Source: Streptomyces sp. Edi2 (GTDB taxonomy: Bacteria > Actinomycetota > Actinomycetes > Streptomycetales > Streptomycetaceae). Taken from it: 64,000 nucleotides of DNA. The notes below the pieces were generated by a model that was given only the letters and a program-made list of their open reading frames with translations, did not search any database and was not told where the DNA came from. This document shows positions 1-8,051 of this stretch, one piece after another (positions within the stretch are counted from its first letter, which is position 1; each line of letters opens with the position of its first letter). Position numbers and translations under genes: made by a program. The stretch is from assembly GCF_040253635.1 (NCBI RefSeq), contig NZ_JBEJGX010000003.1:7403501-7467500 (forward strand). Direction: 5' to 3'.

Positions 1-78
1 GTAGCAGCGATGCGCAGGAGCACCGTCGCCTGAGAACGTTCACGACAGAAAAGTTCCCGAGCCGGCGCCTGAAAGGCC

Positions 79-807
79 ATGATGAAAACGAGATCCGCGT
101 CGCACTCCGAATTCCGCACCTCCGTGATCACAAGGATCGGCGCCGCGGCATGGATTGTTGCCGTCGTGCAGTTCGTCGTCGTGCAGTTGGCCGTGGAGTC
201 AGGCTGGCGCACTCCCTACAGCTGGGCGGAGAACAACATCAGCGATCTCGGCAATGTCAGCTGCCGGATGTGGGATGACTCCCGGCCTCGGTATGTGTGC
301 TCGCCGCTGCACGAGGCCATGAACGCCGGCTTCGCCGTCCACGGTGGTCTACTGCTCGCCGGCATGCTGCTGACCGGACCCTGCTGGGGCCGCGGTGGGA
401 TATCGGCAAGTTCCCGCATTCTGCTGGCCGTCGGTGCCGTTGGGTGGATTGTGGTCGGCCTTGTTCCCGCAGACGTCGACGAGAACCTTCATGTCGGGGG
501 CGCGCTTCTCATCATGGGGCTGGGAAATCTCGGGCTCCTCCTCGCCGGATTTTCCTCCCGAGATTCCCTCTTCGGCAGGCGGCGAAGCGTAACCCTCTCC
601 CTGGCTGTCGCCGCGGTGCTTGCGGCATGGATGTTCTTCGGTCAGCACGATCCCGGAATCGGGCTGGGCAGCCTGGAACGTATCGCCGCCTGCGCGCTGG
701 ACGCGTGGAGCGTCGTCATGGCCCTTGCCATACTCCGTGCCCGCCGGCCGGACAACTCGGGCGGGATAACGACCCTTCGAAGCCATCACGCGCCGCGCTA
801 TGGGTGA
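79..807 (+). CDS. DUF998 family integral membrane protein
   Basis: Predicted 242-residue membrane protein with about six hydrophobic segments (near residues 20-40, 88-105, 115-130, 138-158, 172-188 and 200-220). An early extracytoplasmic stretch carries the NNISDLGN motif and cysteines that fit the DUF998 family. The function of this family is unknown. Two consecutive ATG codons start the frame; the purine-rich GAAAGG just upstream is better spaced for the second (position 82). It stands alone, followed by about 210 bp of non-coding sequence. The family assignment rests on motif and topology recognition by eye. Confidence 0.75.
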   Translation: MMKTRSASHSEFRTSVITRIGAAAWIVAVVQFVVVQLAVESGWRTPYSWAENNISDLGNVSCRMWDDSRPRYVCSPLHEAMNAGFAVHGGLLLAGMLLTGPCWGRGGISASSRILLAVGAVGWIVVGLVPADVDENLHVGGALLIMGLGNLGLLLAGFSSRDSLFGRRRSVTLSLAVAAVLAAWMFFGQHDPGIGLGSLERIAACALDAWSVVMALAILRARRPDNSGGITTLRSHHAPRYG

Positions 808-1021
808 CGACGCGTTGGGGGGCGTGCACTGAAGAGGCCATCTCGTGGCGCTGGGACAGGTGCTTGTCGGTCGTGGTGGGTGGAGCGTGGAGCTGTTGGT
901 GCCCGATGAGCTGTGGGAGTGGCCGGCCGGGGGCCGGGGAGGACGTCTCTCGCGAGGGAACCAAGGGGGCGGCTTGCGGGCTCTCCTCCCATGAGCCACA
1001 CCTACGTTGGGGGACCGAGGA

Positions 1022-1705
1022 ATGAGTTCACGTACGGGCGACAGCCCTTTACTCCGGCGCATGGCGGTTGCCGTAACGGTGGCCGTGGGATGCGTGGCGG
1101 TATCGGCGTGCGGCCCGGACGGCATACCAGCCTCCGGCGGCGCACCGACCTCCGACGGCACACGCACATCAAGCCCGGCCGGCGAACGTCCCACAGCCTT
1201 ACCCGACTTCAGGAAGGCCTATGAGGCGGGGTACGCGGCAGGTCAAAAGCTCTATGGCGCGGGCGGCAAAGGCGCTGCGGTACGCGAGGTGGTGGGGGGT
1301 GGCTGTGCTCGTCGCGCCCTTGAGGCGGGAGCCGAGGCCGAACGGGACCGTGGGGCCTGGGTGAACGGCTGCCATGACGGGATCGGCGACGCCCCGCGGC
1401 ACCCCCCGGCCCATCCCCTCACCAAGCGGGAGTCGAACCCGCGGCTCCTCAAAGACTTCCGCGCGTGGGCCCGGCCCGAGGGTGATGCAGCGACCGCCCG
1501 TCATGCCGGCCGCGTCTTCACCGTCGAACTCACCGGCCACGACTATGACGTGGAAGTCTCCACCGACTACAACTCGCGAGCTGAGGCCGCAGAGTTCGCC
1601 GCCGCCTTCGTGGAGTGGTGGGACGCCGACGACGGGCCCGCGGTGGCGAGGAACCTCGTCATTCTCGACGCCCGCGACCATCGCCTCGCCACCAAGCGCC
1701 TGTGA
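1022..1705 (+). CDS. Putative secreted lipoprotein
   Basis: Predicted 227-residue lipoprotein. After the start there is a short basic region (LLRR), a hydrophobic stretch of about 16 residues, and a lipobox VSAC whose cysteine would be lipidated, so the mature protein is probably anchored to the outer face of the membrane. A Pro/Ser/Thr-rich linker follows. The rest shows no domain I recognise, although GYAAGQKLYGAGG resembles glycine-rich repeats of small exported proteins. I chose ATG 1022 over TTG 1007 because GGGGGA lies 8 bases upstream of 1022. Function unknown. Confidence 0.7.
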   Translation: MSSRTGDSPLLRRMAVAVTVAVGCVAVSACGPDGIPASGGAPTSDGTRTSSPAGERPTALPDFRKAYEAGYAAGQKLYGAGGKGAAVREVVGGGCARRALEAGAEAERDRGAWVNGCHDGIGDAPRHPPAHPLTKRESNPRLLKDFRAWARPEGDAATARHAGRVFTVELTGHDYDVEVSTDYNSRAEAAEFAAAFVEWWDADDGPAVARNLVILDARDHRLATKRL

Positions 1706-1873
1706 AGACGGAAGACCGCACATCACGGCCTCGGACCCATCAGATGTCCCCTAAGGGCGGCCCCCGTCATACTTGAGAGCTACCCGGGCAGTGAGCTCTT
1801 GAGGGTGACGCGCGAAGCGGGCGCGGGAAATAGCGTCTTTCCTGTCATCGAAGTGAGCAGGAAGGCGGGTCTC

Positions 1874-2875
1874 GTGCGAGCATCCGTGGTGCGCCGTGCG
1901 TTCGCGGTCTGCGTGGCCGCCGGTGCGATGGTCTTCTCCGTCGCCGCGGCTTCTGGTTCGGCGGCCAACGCCATGCCCGCCCCGCCGCGGCTGCCCGCCG
2001 TCCAGGCGGACACCCTGGCCGAGCGGTACCAGGCCAACCACGACTTCATCGTGCGGTCCGAGCGCGCCGCGCGCCGGATGGGCGACACCTCCAGGGCGGG
2101 CCATCTGGCCGGACTCGCCGCGCACGGACGGACGTTCCTCTCCTTCGCCACCCGTGATGACGGCCTGGCCGTGGAGGTGCTGGGCGACCTGGCGCATGCG
2201 GACCGTGTGGTCGTGGTGGTGCCCGGTTCGGACACCACCATCGACACCTTCGACGAGCTCGGTACCCGCCAGGCCGCACTGGCCGGCGGGGCCCGTGCGG
2301 TGCGGGCGGAGATGCGCCGGCTCGCCCCGGACACCGATGTCGCGGTGGTGGCCTGGCTCGGCTACCACGCGCCGCGCACCCTCAGCCGTGATGTGGTCAC
2401 CACCGCCCGCGCCCGGGCCGGCGGCAACCAACTGCGCACGTTCGTCACCGAGTTGAAGAGGGTCAATCCGGCCGCTCCGGTCACCCTCCTGTGCCACTCC
2501 TATGGCTCGGCGGTCTGCGGCAGTGCCGTCGCGAGCCCGACGGACGCGGCCGCCCCGATGGACAACCTCGCCGGGATCGCCGTCGTCGGCAGCCCCGGTA
2601 TGGGCCTTCGGTCCGTCTCCGATGTCGCCGTGCGGGTGCCGGTGTGGGCGGGCCGGGGTGCGCAGGACTGGATCGCCGGTGTGCCGCACACCAGCGTCAG
2701 CGTCCCCGGCGCCACGATCGGGTTCGGTACGGACCCGGTCAGCCGCACCTTCGGGGCCCGCGCGTTCGACGCGGGCCGCGGCGGCCACAGCGACTACTTC
2801 AAGCCCGGCGGCCTCGCCGTGCGCAACCTCGCGATGATCGGCCTCGGCCGTGGTGCGGCGGTGTCCCATGGCTGA
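1874..2875 (+). CDS. Secreted alpha/beta hydrolase, DUF1023 family
   Basis: Predicted exported serine hydrolase of about 333 residues. The N terminus has a basic start and a long hydrophobic core ending in Ala-rich residues (signal peptide, about residues 1-35). The hydrolase fold is marked by the nucleophile elbow CHSYGS (near mature residue 205) and a late GGHSDYF segment that likely supplies the catalytic His, as in DUF1023 proteins. Substrate unknown. GTG 1874 is preferred because AGGAAGG lies about 8 bases upstream and gives a proper signal peptide; TTG 1799 is an alternative. Its stop overlaps the next start by 8 bases, which suggests translational coupling. Confidence 0.75.
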   Translation: MRASVVRRAFAVCVAAGAMVFSVAAASGSAANAMPAPPRLPAVQADTLAERYQANHDFIVRSERAARRMGDTSRAGHLAGLAAHGRTFLSFATRDDGLAVEVLGDLAHADRVVVVVPGSDTTIDTFDELGTRQAALAGGARAVRAEMRRLAPDTDVAVVAWLGYHAPRTLSRDVVTTARARAGGNQLRTFVTELKRVNPAAPVTLLCHSYGSAVCGSAVASPTDAAAPMDNLAGIAVVGSPGMGLRSVSDVAVRVPVWAGRGAQDWIAGVPHTSVSVPGATIGFGTDPVSRTFGARAFDAGRGGHSDYFKPGGLAVRNLAMIGLGRGAAVSHG

Positions 2876-4259
2876 TCTTCAGACGCGCTCCGAGGCGAGC
2901 CCGGTCCGTCCGGCGCGGCCGGCCGCCGACGCCAAGCCGGTCACCGACGCCAAGCCGGCCACCGACCCCGCTCGTGCGGCCCCCGTCCGTACGGCCCCCG
3001 CCCATACGACACCAGCCCGTACAGCCCTCGACCGGCTGCACGCGGCGGTCCTGCGGATCGACGCGGCCACCCCGGACGGACGGGACCGGGCGCTCGACGT
3101 CCTGCGGGTCCTGGCGGTGACCGGTGTGGTGCTGGGGCACTGGCTGGTCAGCGCGGTGGTGCTGCGCGCGGACGGGCATCTGCTGGGGGACAGCCCGCTG
3201 GCCCATATGCCCGGGCTTACCCCGCTGTCGTGGGTACTCCAGACGTTGGCGGTCTTCTTCCTCGTCGGCGGGCGGGTCGCGGCCCAGGGCTACGACTCCG
3301 CGAGGGCGCGCGGTGTCGGCTACGGCGCGTGGCTGCGGCAGCGGCTGCGCCGGCTGGCCGGACCGGTGGGTGCCTTGCTGGGGATGTGGCTTCTGGTGCT
3401 GGCCGGCCTGGTCGTGGCCGACACCGCCCACGAGACGATCCACACGCTGCTCAACCTGGTGCTGTCCCCCCTGTGGTTCCTGCTGGTCTTCGCCCTGCTG
3501 ACGGCCCTCACGCCGCTGGTGCGCCGGGCGGGCGTGACGGCGGCGGTCCTGGGCGGCGGCTATGTGGCGGTGACGGACGGCGCCCGGATGGTGTTCGGCG
3601 ACGCCGGCTGGGTCGACACGGCCCGTCAGGGCAACGTCCTCGCGGGCTGGTTGGTGCCCTTCGCCCTGGGCGCGGCCTGGGCCGCGGGCGGATTCGCCCG
3701 GCGACGGTACGCCGTGGTGCTGCTGGCCGCCGGCGCCGTGAGTACGGCAGGGCTGATCCTGTGGTGCGGCTACCCCGCGAGCATGGTGGGCGTCCCCGGC
3801 TCGCAGCTCTCCAATCTCAACCCCGTCACCCTGGCCGCCGTCACCTTCGGGCTCGCCCAGTGCGGTGCCGCGGTGCTGCTGTGCGGTCCGCTGCGGCGCC
3901 TGGTGGGCCGGCCGCCTGCCGGCTCGACACGTGCCCTGCCGGGGAAGGAACTGCGGGCCTGCCCGGGGCAATTCGCCTGGGCAGGAGTGACCGTGATAAA
4001 CCTTTCGGCGATCACGATCTTTCTCTGGCATCAGACGGCCATGCTCACGGTCACGGTGACCTCCCTCGGAACGGGGCGGCCGTTGTTCGGATTGCACACC
4101 AATCCCGATCACCCGCTGTGGGCGCCGGCCCGTATCGGCTGGGTACCGGTATTCGCGATCGTGCTCGTGGTGCTGTGCATCGCCTTCCGTGAGGCGGAGA
4201 ACATGTCCCGGACCGGGCGCGGGCGTACCGCTCGCAAGCCGTCGGGCCGGCCCGTCTGA
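2868..4259 (+). CDS. Acyltransferase-3 family membrane protein
   Basis: Predicted 463-residue polytopic membrane protein of the acyltransferase-3 (OafA/WecH-like) superfamily, which O- or N-acylates extracellular or cell-envelope substrates. The first 50 or so residues are a Pro/Ala/Thr-rich cytoplasmic tail encoded by short direct repeats (DAKPVTDAKPAT). RALDVLRVLAVTGVVLGHW then begins TM1, with the conserved Arg and His expected of the family. About ten hydrophobic segments follow, including FLWHQTAML near the end. ATG 2868 overlaps the upstream hydrolase gene. It lies 50 bp before the methyltransferase gene, so the three are probably one transcript. The acceptor is unknown. Confidence 0.75.
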   Translation: MADLQTRSEASPVRPARPAADAKPVTDAKPATDPARAAPVRTAPAHTTPARTALDRLHAAVLRIDAATPDGRDRALDVLRVLAVTGVVLGHWLVSAVVLRADGHLLGDSPLAHMPGLTPLSWVLQTLAVFFLVGGRVAAQGYDSARARGVGYGAWLRQRLRRLAGPVGALLGMWLLVLAGLVVADTAHETIHTLLNLVLSPLWFLLVFALLTALTPLVRRAGVTAAVLGGGYVAVTDGARMVFGDAGWVDTARQGNVLAGWLVPFALGAAWAAGGFARRRYAVVLLAAGAVSTAGLILWCGYPASMVGVPGSQLSNLNPVTLAAVTFGLAQCGAAVLLCGPLRRLVGRPPAGSTRALPGKELRACPGQFAWAGVTVINLSAITIFLWHQTAMLTVTVTSLGTGRPLFGLHTNPDHPLWAPARIGWVPVFAIVLVVLCIAFREAENMSRTGRGRTARKPSGRPV

Positions 4260-4309
4260 ACGTCACGGAAGCGGCTGGAGCGGCCCTTCCGGTATTCCTT
4301 GGAGGAGCA

Positions 4310-5011
4310 ATGGAAGCACTCTCTCTCGATTCGCTGCGCACGCTGTACACCAAATACGAGGCCGACTTGAGGAAGGTCAAGGACGCCCAGCGCAGTCTCC
4401 TGAGGGAGCGCGGCAAGGCCATGAAGGCCCAGCTGGATGACGTGGAGGCGGAGATCTCCTACATGCGTCTGCGGGAGCTGCGGCCCGCGAAGGTGGTGGA
4501 GATCGGTACCTTCTACGGCTGGTCCACCATCTGGCAGCTGAGCGCGCTGCGCGACAACGGCACCGGACACCTGTACTCGTTCGACATCGTGGACCACGTG
4601 GTGCGCAACGTGCCGGGCGAACTGACCGGCCAGTGGACCTTCACCAAGGGCGATGTCCGCGAGAACCTGGACAGCATTCCGCAGGATGTCGACTACCTCT
4701 TCATCGACGCCGACCACGGTGCGCGCTTTGCCCGCTGGTACATAGAGAACCTTTTCCCGGCCGTGCCCGGCGGCACGCCCACCAGCGTGCACGACGTCTA
4801 CCACGGCCGTCGCCCCAAGCCCTTCAGTGAGGGTTCCGTCATCGTCAAGTGGCTGGCCGACAACAACGTGGAGTTCTTCACGCCGTCCCCGGCCAAGTCC
4901 CCGGCGGAGTACGCGGAGATAGCCGAGATCAAGAAGGGGCTCGGGCTGGACGAGCCGGTGCGCGACAGCCGCCACAACCCCATGATCTTCTTCGATCTGC
5001 CCAGCCTGTAA
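4310..5011 (+). CDS. Class I SAM-dependent methyltransferase
   Basis: Predicted 233-residue methyltransferase of the Methyltransf_24 / catechol-O-methyltransferase-like type. An N-terminal charged helix (residues 10-50) precedes the SAM-binding glycine motif VEIGTFYGWST (about residue 63). An acidic SAM-ribose residue follows in YSFDIVD, and FIDADHG (about residue 131) is typical of metal-dependent O-methyltransferases. GGAGGAG sits 5 bases before the ATG. The substrate cannot be read from sequence. The position after the acyltransferase suggests modification of the same envelope or small-molecule target. It is unlikely to be an NRPS tailoring enzyme because a terminator separates it from the regulator. 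Confidence 0.75.
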   Translation: MEALSLDSLRTLYTKYEADLRKVKDAQRSLLRERGKAMKAQLDDVEAEISYMRLRELRPAKVVEIGTFYGWSTIWQLSALRDNGTGHLYSFDIVDHVVRNVPGELTGQWTFTKGDVRENLDSIPQDVDYLFIDADHGARFARWYIENLFPAVPGGTPTSVHDVYHGRRPKPFSEGSVIVKWLADNNVEFFTPSPAKSPAEYAEIAEIKKGLGLDEPVRDSRHNPMIFFDLPSL

Positions 5012-5083
5012 CCCTGGCCCGAAACCCCGGGCTGTAACCCTGGCCCGAAATCGTGGCCTGTAGCCCTGGCCTGAAACCCCCGG
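5006..5083 (+). repeat. Three 26-bp tandem repeats at the methyltransferase stop codon
   Basis: The element CTGTAACCCTGGCCCGAAA starts at 5006, 5032 and 5058 with a constant period of 26 bp; the third copy has a few substitutions. The first copy contains the TAA stop of the methyltransferase gene, so the array has grown into the 3' untranslated region. It may be a simple replication-slippage array. Confidence 0.8.
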
Positions 5084-5112
5084 TCCACCTCCCTGCGGCG
5101 CCCATCCCCCGC

Positions 5113-5140
5113 GCCCCGCGCCGCCCGTGCGGCGCGGGGC
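5113..5140 (+). terminator. Strong hairpin after the 1.9-5.0 kb operon
   Basis: A perfect 12-bp stem, GCCCCGCGCCGC pairing with GCGGCGCGGGGC across a CCGT loop, lies 100 bp after the methyltransferase stop. There is no T-run, as is usual in Streptomyces. Apart from this hairpin and the 26-bp repeats, I see no gene in 5012-5469. The rest is presumably the promoter of the SARP regulator gene. Confidence 0.7.
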
Positions 5141-5469
5141 GGGGCGCCGCCCTCTTGGGAGGCGTGGCGAGAGTTCACGCCACTACGGGCACACCGCGGG
5201 CGGAAAGCATCAAGAAAGAGTCAACCTACGGTCGGATCCGGACAGATATGCCGCGCACCGCAACCCTCCCATACCGCCGCCCCGAAGCTGACCGGTGGCG
5301 ATCCGCACGGTGACGACCACTACGTACCCAGCGGAATGTTCATTCCGTTTTACCCGCTTAAAGAGGGGATCAGCGAAACATTTCGGCCAGTCCCGCGATC
5401 TTGGCGAAGATTCTGCTCTAGGGTGACTCGGCCGTACGTTCGGTGCGGCAGGAGGCATGGGGGTATGCC

Positions 5470-7977
5470 GTGGGGGAGCGGTCACAGGGTGACTGGGTTG
5501 CGTTTACCTTGCTGGGGTCGCTGTCGGCGAGAGCCGGCGACGAGGCCGTCATCATCGGAGGGCCCCGGCAGCGGATCATCGTTGCCGCACTGGCGCTGGC
5601 CTGGGGGCGGGTGGTCTCCGTCGATGCGCTGATCGACGCGGTCTGGGGCGATGAACCACCGGCCTCGGCACGCACTCAAGTCGCCATCTGTGTGGGCGCC
5701 TTGCGCAAGGCATTCAAGGCCGCCGGGCGGCAGGCCCCGGTGATCGTGACCGCCCACCCCGGATACCGCCTGAACACCGAGTGCAGCTCCCTCGATGTCC
5801 GCGAGTTCGAGAAGCTGGTGGCCGAGGCGGGGGACAGAGCCCGCAAAGGCTTCCTGGAGGACGCCAGCCGGCTCTGCAAACAGGCCCTGGACCTCTGGAG
5901 CGGCCGGCCGCTGAGCGGTGTGGGCGGGCAGCTCGCGGAGGACGCGGAGACGCGCCTGGAGGCCAAGCGGCTGGCGGCGTACGAAGTATGGACCGGCGTC
6001 GAACTCGAGCTGGGACGGCACCAGGAACTCATCCCGGTGCTGTCCGCCGTGGTGAACGACTACCCCCAGCACGAACAGTTCCGGCACAACCTGATGCTGG
6101 CCCAGTTCCGCTCCGGGCGGCGGGTCGAGGCCGCCGAGGGCTTCCGCGCCTGGCGGAACGAGCTCGTCGAGGAGCTGGGCCTGGAGCCGAGCTTGTCGAT
6201 CCAGCAGCTGCACCACGCCATCCTCCGCGACGAGCCCGGAGCGGACCGCGCCGAGGAGAGCGAGCGCCCGCCGGCGGCCCCGGCCGCCCGCACCGTACCG
6301 GCCGAACTCCCGCCGGACGTGCCCTCCTTCATCGGCCGGGAGGCGGAGCTGCGACGGCTGGACGCCCTGCTGGCCGGCGACACCCTCGGGACGGTGCCGC
6401 CCACCGGCTTCGTCACCGGCATGGCCGGCGTCGGCAAGACCAGCCTCGTGGTGCACTGGGCACACCGCGTCGCCGACCGCTTCCCCGACGGGCAGCTCCA
6501 TGTGGACGTCTCCCAGCACGACCGGGGGAAGGGTCCTGACACCGCTCACGCGCTGCTCGGGCGCCTGTTGCGGGCCCTGGGCGTGCCCGGCGGGCAGATC
6601 CCCGACGATCCCTGGGAACGGATCTCGCTCCACCGCAGCATCCTCGCCGACCGCCGCGTCCTGGTGCTGCTGGACAACGTCCGCACCGTCGACCAGGTCC
6701 AGTCGCTGCTGCCCGGCAGCGGCCGCAGCTGTGTGGTGGTGACCAGCAGGGAGCAACAGGAGCACATGGCGGCGCTCCACGGCATGGTGCATATCGCCCT
6801 CGGCCTGCTGTCCGCCCGGCAGGCGTCCGTACTGGTCCGGCGGATCGCGGGCGAGGGCCGCGAGGCCACCGACCTCGCGGCGGTGGACACCCTGTGCGCC
6901 CTGTGCGACGGACTGCCCCTGGCGCTGCGGATCGCCGCCACCCGCCTGGCCGCCAAGCCGCACTGGTCCGTCCGCCACCTGGTCGACCGCCTCGCCGAGG
7001 AGCCGCGGCGGCTGGACGAACTCTGCGCGGGCGGCCTGGAGATGCGCTCCGCCTTCGCCGCCGCCTACCGCGCCCTGCCCGTGGACCTGGCCCGGATGTT
7101 CCGCAGGCTGTCCCTGCTGGAGGTGCCGGACTTCGCCGCCTGGGTCGGCGGCGCCCTGCTCGATCTGCCCACCGCCGAGGCCGAAAAGCTCATCGAGCAG
7201 CTGGTCGATGTCAACCTGCTCACCGTCGTCGGTATCGACGGCGCCGGCGCCGTCCGCTACGGCTTCCACAGCCTGCTGAAGCTGTACGCGCGGGAGCGGG
7301 CGGGCGCGGAGGAGCCGGAGCGGGAGCGGCGGGCGGCCCGCGAGCGTGCCTGGCAGGGCTGGCTCACCCTCGCCGGGGAGGCGCACCGCCGGGAGTTCGG
7401 CGACAACTTCACCATGCTGCTCGGCAGCACCCCGCGCCGCCCCCTCGAACCGGACCTGGCCGGAAGGCTGCTGGAGTCCCCGCTCGCCTGGTTCGACGCC
7501 GAGCGGGCCTCGGTGGTCGCCGTGGTCCGGCAGCTCTCCCGGCTCGGCGAGGATGAACTCGCCTGGGAAATGGTGATGTCCACCGCGGCACTCTTCGAGG
7601 CCCGCAACGCCTGCGACGACTGGCGGGCGGTCACCGAGAGCGCGCTGGTGGCCGTGCGGCGGGCCGGGAACCGCCGCGGAGAGGCGGCCATGACCCTGGA
7701 GCTGGCCTCGGTGGAGATGCGCCGGCACCGCTACGACCGCGCCAGGGACCTGCTCGGGACCGCGCTGCGCCTCTTCACCGACCTCGGCGAGACCTATGGC
7801 CGGGCGCTGGCGCTGTGCGGGATGGCCGCCCTCGACCGGGTCGGGGACGACCTGCTTCCCGCGGTGGGCCGTCCCGGGCAGCCGGCTGCCGCGCTCGGCG
7901 CGGGGGAGGCCCGCGTGGCCGCCGGGCTGGTCGACAATGCTTCCGCCCTGCTGTTCCAGTCCCTGGCGATCGCCTGA
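5470..7977 (+). CDS. AfsR/SARP family transcriptional regulator (winged helix, BTAD, NB-ARC)
   Basis: Predicted pathway-type activator of about 835 residues. Order: an OmpR-like winged-helix DNA-binding domain (residues 1-95, containing VVSVDALIDAVWG); a BTAD all-helical domain (about 100-245, ending ELGLEPS); a linker; an NB-ARC ATPase with P-loop GMAGVGKTSL (about 318) and Walker-B-like VLVLLDN; and a helical C terminus with weak TPR character. This is the AfsR layout, so activity is probably ATP- and possibly phosphorylation-dependent. It converges on the NRPS genes, sharing a bidirectional terminator, and is the best candidate for their activator. The start is uncertain: GTG 5470 is used, GTG 5443 is possible. 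AGGAGG lies at 5450. Confidence 0.85.
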   Translation: MGERSQGDWVAFTLLGSLSARAGDEAVIIGGPRQRIIVAALALAWGRVVSVDALIDAVWGDEPPASARTQVAICVGALRKAFKAAGRQAPVIVTAHPGYRLNTECSSLDVREFEKLVAEAGDRARKGFLEDASRLCKQALDLWSGRPLSGVGGQLAEDAETRLEAKRLAAYEVWTGVELELGRHQELIPVLSAVVNDYPQHEQFRHNLMLAQFRSGRRVEAAEGFRAWRNELVEELGLEPSLSIQQLHHAILRDEPGADRAEESERPPAAPAARTVPAELPPDVPSFIGREAELRRLDALLAGDTLGTVPPTGFVTGMAGVGKTSLVVHWAHRVADRFPDGQLHVDVSQHDRGKGPDTAHALLGRLLRALGVPGGQIPDDPWERISLHRSILADRRVLVLLDNVRTVDQVQSLLPGSGRSCVVVTSREQQEHMAALHGMVHIALGLLSARQASVLVRRIAGEGREATDLAAVDTLCALCDGLPLALRIAATRLAAKPHWSVRHLVDRLAEEPRRLDELCAGGLEMRSAFAAAYRALPVDLARMFRRLSLLEVPDFAAWVGGALLDLPTAEAEKLIEQLVDVNLLTVVGIDGAGAVRYGFHSLLKLYARERAGAEEPERERRAARERAWQGWLTLAGEAHRREFGDNFTMLLGSTPRRPLEPDLAGRLLESPLAWFDAERASVVAVVRQLSRLGEDELAWEMVMSTAALFEARNACDDWRAVTESALVAVRRAGNRRGEAAMTLELASVEMRRHRYDRARDLLGTALRLFTDLGETYGRALALCGMAALDRVGDDLLPAVGRPGQPAAALGAGEARVAAGLVDNASALLFQSLAIA

Positions 7978-8007
7978 CGGGCCGGCGCCCTCGCGCCGTT
8001 CGCCTGA

Positions 8008-8034
8008 GGGGGGCGGCCGTTGCGGCCGCCCCCC
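8008..8034. terminator. Bidirectional hairpin between the SARP gene and the NRPS operon
   Basis: A perfect 12-bp stem, GGGGGGCGGCCG with CGGCCGCCCCCC and a 3-base loop, sits between two converging stop codons (7977 and 8052). It should terminate both transcripts. Confidence 0.75.
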
Positions 8035-8051
8035 TTCCCTGCCGTGCGGGG

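Noticed and set aside
4310..5011. Methyltransferase as NRPS tailoring enzyme
   Set aside because: It ends an operon closed by a strong terminator and is tightly linked to the hydrolase and acyltransferase genes, not to the NRPS genes.
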